DNA of 8,983 nt from Chryseosolibacter sp966095595 (GTDB lineage Bacteria > Bacteroidota > Bacteroidia > Cytophagales > Cyclobacteriaceae), in assembly GCA_966095595.1 (NCBI GenBank), contig CBHTUB010000236.1, positions 1 to 8,983 of the forward strand, in the 5' to 3' direction. The position numbers and the translations under genes are program-made. Shown piece by piece: positions 7,458 through 8,983 of this stretch. The first letter of the stretch is position 1. Every line of letters starts with the position of its first letter. Below the pieces are notes generated by a model, which worked only from the letters and a program-made list of their open reading frames with translations, was not told the origin of the DNA and ran no database searches.

Positions 7458-8441
7458 CTAGTTGTTGATCTCCGACATGCTCAGGTGTCCATCCTTGATG
7501 ATCGTGTCTTTATAATTTCCCTTATCGACGACTACGGGATCAAGAAGTATAGCGTTCACTTCATAATTGGCCACCTTCATCTTCTTACTCGATATCGGTT
7601 CTTTTTTCGCCAGTTTTATTGCCAGCTCAGCGGCCTGATAGGCAAGCGGCTTGATCGGCTTATATACCGTCATGCTCTGGTGACCGGCAACGATGTTTCT
7701 CAGCGCACCACGTTCGGCATCCTGACCGGTGATAACAATTTTCCCCAACCACTCGGGAGGCAATACCTGCATAGCACCCATTGCCAATGCATCGTTCGCT
7801 GCGAGTATCACATCGGGCTGGGTATTACTGGTCGACAGGAACTGCTCCACTTTCATGATCGCCTCGAGCTCACTCCAGTCGTCGAGTATAAAATCTGCTA
7901 TCACCCTGATCTTTCCCGAATTCATCCCATCATTCAGGACGCTAAGCTGACCATTTCGGAACATGATACTATTTCGGTCTGAAGGCGGACCATTGATCAG
8001 CATATAGTTTCCTGCCGGCACGCGGTCTTTCGCATATTGTGCCTGCAGTTGTCCAACCTTATTGCCATCGTATGAGATATAGAGGTCGATGTCTTTACTG
8101 GCGATCATGCGATCGTAGGAGATAACCGGGATGTTCGCCTTTTTGGCTTCGGCAACGATCTCGGCAGCTTTGTCGGCATCCGTGGGAACAATGATCAACA
8201 CATCGACTTTGTCTGCGATGAGCTTCTTGCCTAGCTTGACCTGTTCGTCAGGATTTCCATGCGGAACTTCGACGAGACACTTTCCTCCCAATGCCTTGAC
8301 TCTTTCCACAATTAAACTTTGATCGGTACGCCATCGCTCGATGACGTAGCTATCCATCAGAAGACCTACTTTTTGAGCCCATGCATAAGGAAAGAAACTC
8401 AGGCACGCACATACCAGGAAAAACCATTTAAGCGATCTCAT
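7458..8441 (-). CDS. Periplasmic sugar-binding protein, XylF-like
   Basis: Periplasmic binding protein (type I fold) of 327 residues, closest by motif to xylose- and multi-sugar-binding proteins of the XylF/ChvE group. It should bind a monosaccharide and hand it to a transporter or a sensor. A signal peptide covers residues 1-22 (cleavage after YAWA, before QKVG), with no lipobox. Domain signatures are PVISYDRMI at 105-113, DLYISYDGNKVGQLQA at 119-134, LAANDALAMG at 213-222, and GQDAERGALRNIVAGHQ at 239-255 followed by MTVYKPIKPLA. No ATPase or permease gene is adjacent on either side. Ordinary ABC sugar uptake is uncommon in Bacteroidota, so a role as ligand sensor for a membrane-bound regulator encoded elsewhere is a reasonable inference. 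The start codon lies in a 12-base palindrome and lacks a Shine-Dalgarno site. Confidence 0.9.
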   Translation of the reverse strand: MRSLKWFFLVCACLSFFPYAWAQKVGLLMDSYVIERWRTDQSLIVERVKALGGKCLVEVPHGNPDEQVKLGKKLIADKVDVLIIVPTDADKAAEIVAEAKKANIPVISYDRMIASKDIDLYISYDGNKVGQLQAQYAKDRVPAGNYMLINGPPSDRNSIMFRNGQLSVLNDGMNSGKIRVIADFILDDWSELEAIMKVEQFLSTSNTQPDVILAANDALAMGAMQVLPPEWLGKIVITGQDAERGALRNIVAGHQSMTVYKPIKPLAYQAAELAIKLAKKEPISSKKMKVANYEVNAILLDPVVVDKGNYKDTIIKDGHLSMSEINN

Positions 8442-8567
8442 ATCGATATGTTTAGTTAAAAGAATGTCACAACTCGAATCAATCCCCCATGATTCGGTAG
8501 GAGAAGTTAACTAAAAAAAGTGCGATTTCCGATACTTTCAATCGATTTCGATCGAAACAGGTTAACC
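8439..8567. promoter_or_regulatory. Palindrome-rich region upstream of the XylF-like gene
   Basis: Between the DUF2059 gene and the XylF-like start several symmetrical sites are visible. CATATCGATATG at 8439-8450 and TTTCGATCGAAA at 8546-8557 are perfect 12-base palindromes, and GGTTAACC at 8560-8567 is a perfect 8-base one. TTTAGTTAA at 8451-8459 is an inverted copy of TTAACTAAA at 8507-8515. Inside that pair, CGAATCA at 8475-8481 pairs with TGATTCG at 8490-8496. The region must contain the promoter of the XylF-like gene unless that gene is read from upstream. I could not find a clear TAnnTTTG element. Operator function is inference. Confidence 0.4.
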
Positions 8568-8585
8568 GATCGAACGCGAGCGGTT
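8564..8585. repeat. Imperfect inverted repeat downstream of the DUF2059 gene
   Basis: AACCGATCG at 8564-8572 and CGAGCGGTT at 8577-8585 form a nine-base stem with one mismatch and a four-base loop. It starts about ten bases after the DUF2059 stop codon on the minus strand. No T-run follows directly, so it is at best a weak terminator. It may instead be part of the regulatory region of the XylF-like gene. Confidence 0.35.
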
Positions 8586-8594
8586 GGTTTTAAG

Positions 8595-8983
8595 TTAATA
8601 ACCTCCCGCAGCCAATTTTTCTGCCACCCGCTGGCCTATTTTCATACCCCACTGTTGGCCTACCTGCATGGATTCCTGTGTGATGAGGGGATTTTTCTGC
8701 GCCAGCTTCTTTCCCGCGGGAGACTCATAAAACTGTATGATCTGCTTCAGGTCCGCGAGGCTTAAGTGTTTTTGATAGACGGGCACCAGCATCTCCGTGA
8801 GATCGTCAAGTGAGGAGGCCATTTCCGTTTCCATCGCTGACCAGAAACTTGCCGGCACGTCCGACTTTTGTTGCTTATATATTGTCATGATCTGCGTGAT
8901 CCCCGCCCGGAAAGTTTCTTCCTGACCTGCGGCTTTCAGCATTTTTCTAAGGGCATCCCTGTATTCAGTATTGGTTTGCACAG
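8595..8983 (-). CDS. DUF2059 domain protein, C-terminal part
   Basis: Partial gene: the N-terminus lies beyond the right edge of the window. About 129 residues are visible; the GTG at 8979-8981 is more likely an internal valine codon than the start. The sequence is mainly helical and carries the DUF2059 pattern: a helix with ALRKML, a middle region with LVPVYQKHLSLADLKQIIQF, then YESPAGKKLAQKNPLI, and a helix with MKIGQRVAEKL close to the end. Complete members usually carry a signal peptide and act in the periplasm or envelope, so the missing part probably encodes one. Function is unknown. It is upstream of the XylF-like gene on the same strand with a 153-base gap, so co-transcription is possible but not indicated. 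Confidence 0.88.
   Translation of the reverse strand, partial: VQTNTEYRDALRKMLKAAGQEETFRAGITQIMTIYKQQKSDVPASFWSAMETEMASSLDDLTEMLVPVYQKHLSLADLKQIIQFYESPAGKKLAQKNPLITQESMQVGQQWGMKIGQRVAEKLAAGGY

Noticed and set aside
7428..7982. Open frame of 184 codons on the plus strand opposite the XylF-like gene
   Set aside because: The minus-strand gene has a signal peptide and family motifs throughout; the plus frame shows none and is a shadow.
1..8983. CRISPR arrays, insertion sequences, tRNA or rRNA genes, phage or defence modules
   Set aside because: No regularly spaced direct repeats, transposase or integrase motifs, or cloverleaf-like sequences were seen on either strand.

Overview
The window looks like chromosomal DNA of a Bacteroidota bacterium, probably of the Cytophagales type. 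The pointers are a TAnnTTTG-type promoter before trxA, A-rich leaders without clear Shine-Dalgarno sites, and the protein families present (a DnaE close to the Cytophaga group, a DUF6265 lipocalin-like secreted protein, DUF2059, and a lone XylF-like binding protein). The placement is inference, because no 16S or other strict marker is present.

Layout: positions 1-156 are upstream DNA with no gene I can assign. Positions 157-4371 (+) hold a complete 1404-residue DNA polymerase III alpha subunit that carries its own N-terminal DEDDh exonuclease domain. Thioredoxin trxA follows at 4453-4776 (+), with its own promoter and a strong hairpin terminator. Between trxA and the next gene, the minus strand holds a possible small gene broken by one base in an A6 run (4764-5001). 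A YkgJ-type cysteine-cluster protein lies at 5036-5527 (-), divergent from a polytopic DUF1624/HGSNAT-like membrane acyltransferase at 5588-6808 (+). That gene converges on, and overlaps by six bases, a secreted DUF6265 protein at 6803-7297 (-). A periplasmic XylF-like sugar-binding protein (7458-8441, -) and the C-terminal part of a DUF2059 protein (8595 to the right edge, -) complete the window.

How the genes work together: dnaE and trxA are housekeeping genes, and the rest are small independent cell-envelope or accessory genes. I see no multi-gene defence, secretion or biosynthetic system, no mobile element, no CRISPR array and no tRNA or rRNA. The most interesting object is the polymerase. 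It couples a fused proofreading exonuclease with intact catalytic motifs to a PHP domain in which most of the usual metal ligands appear replaced. The second is the 153-base gap upstream of the XylF-like gene, which is rich in palindromes and inverted repeats. The third is the frameshifted small reading frame beside trxA.
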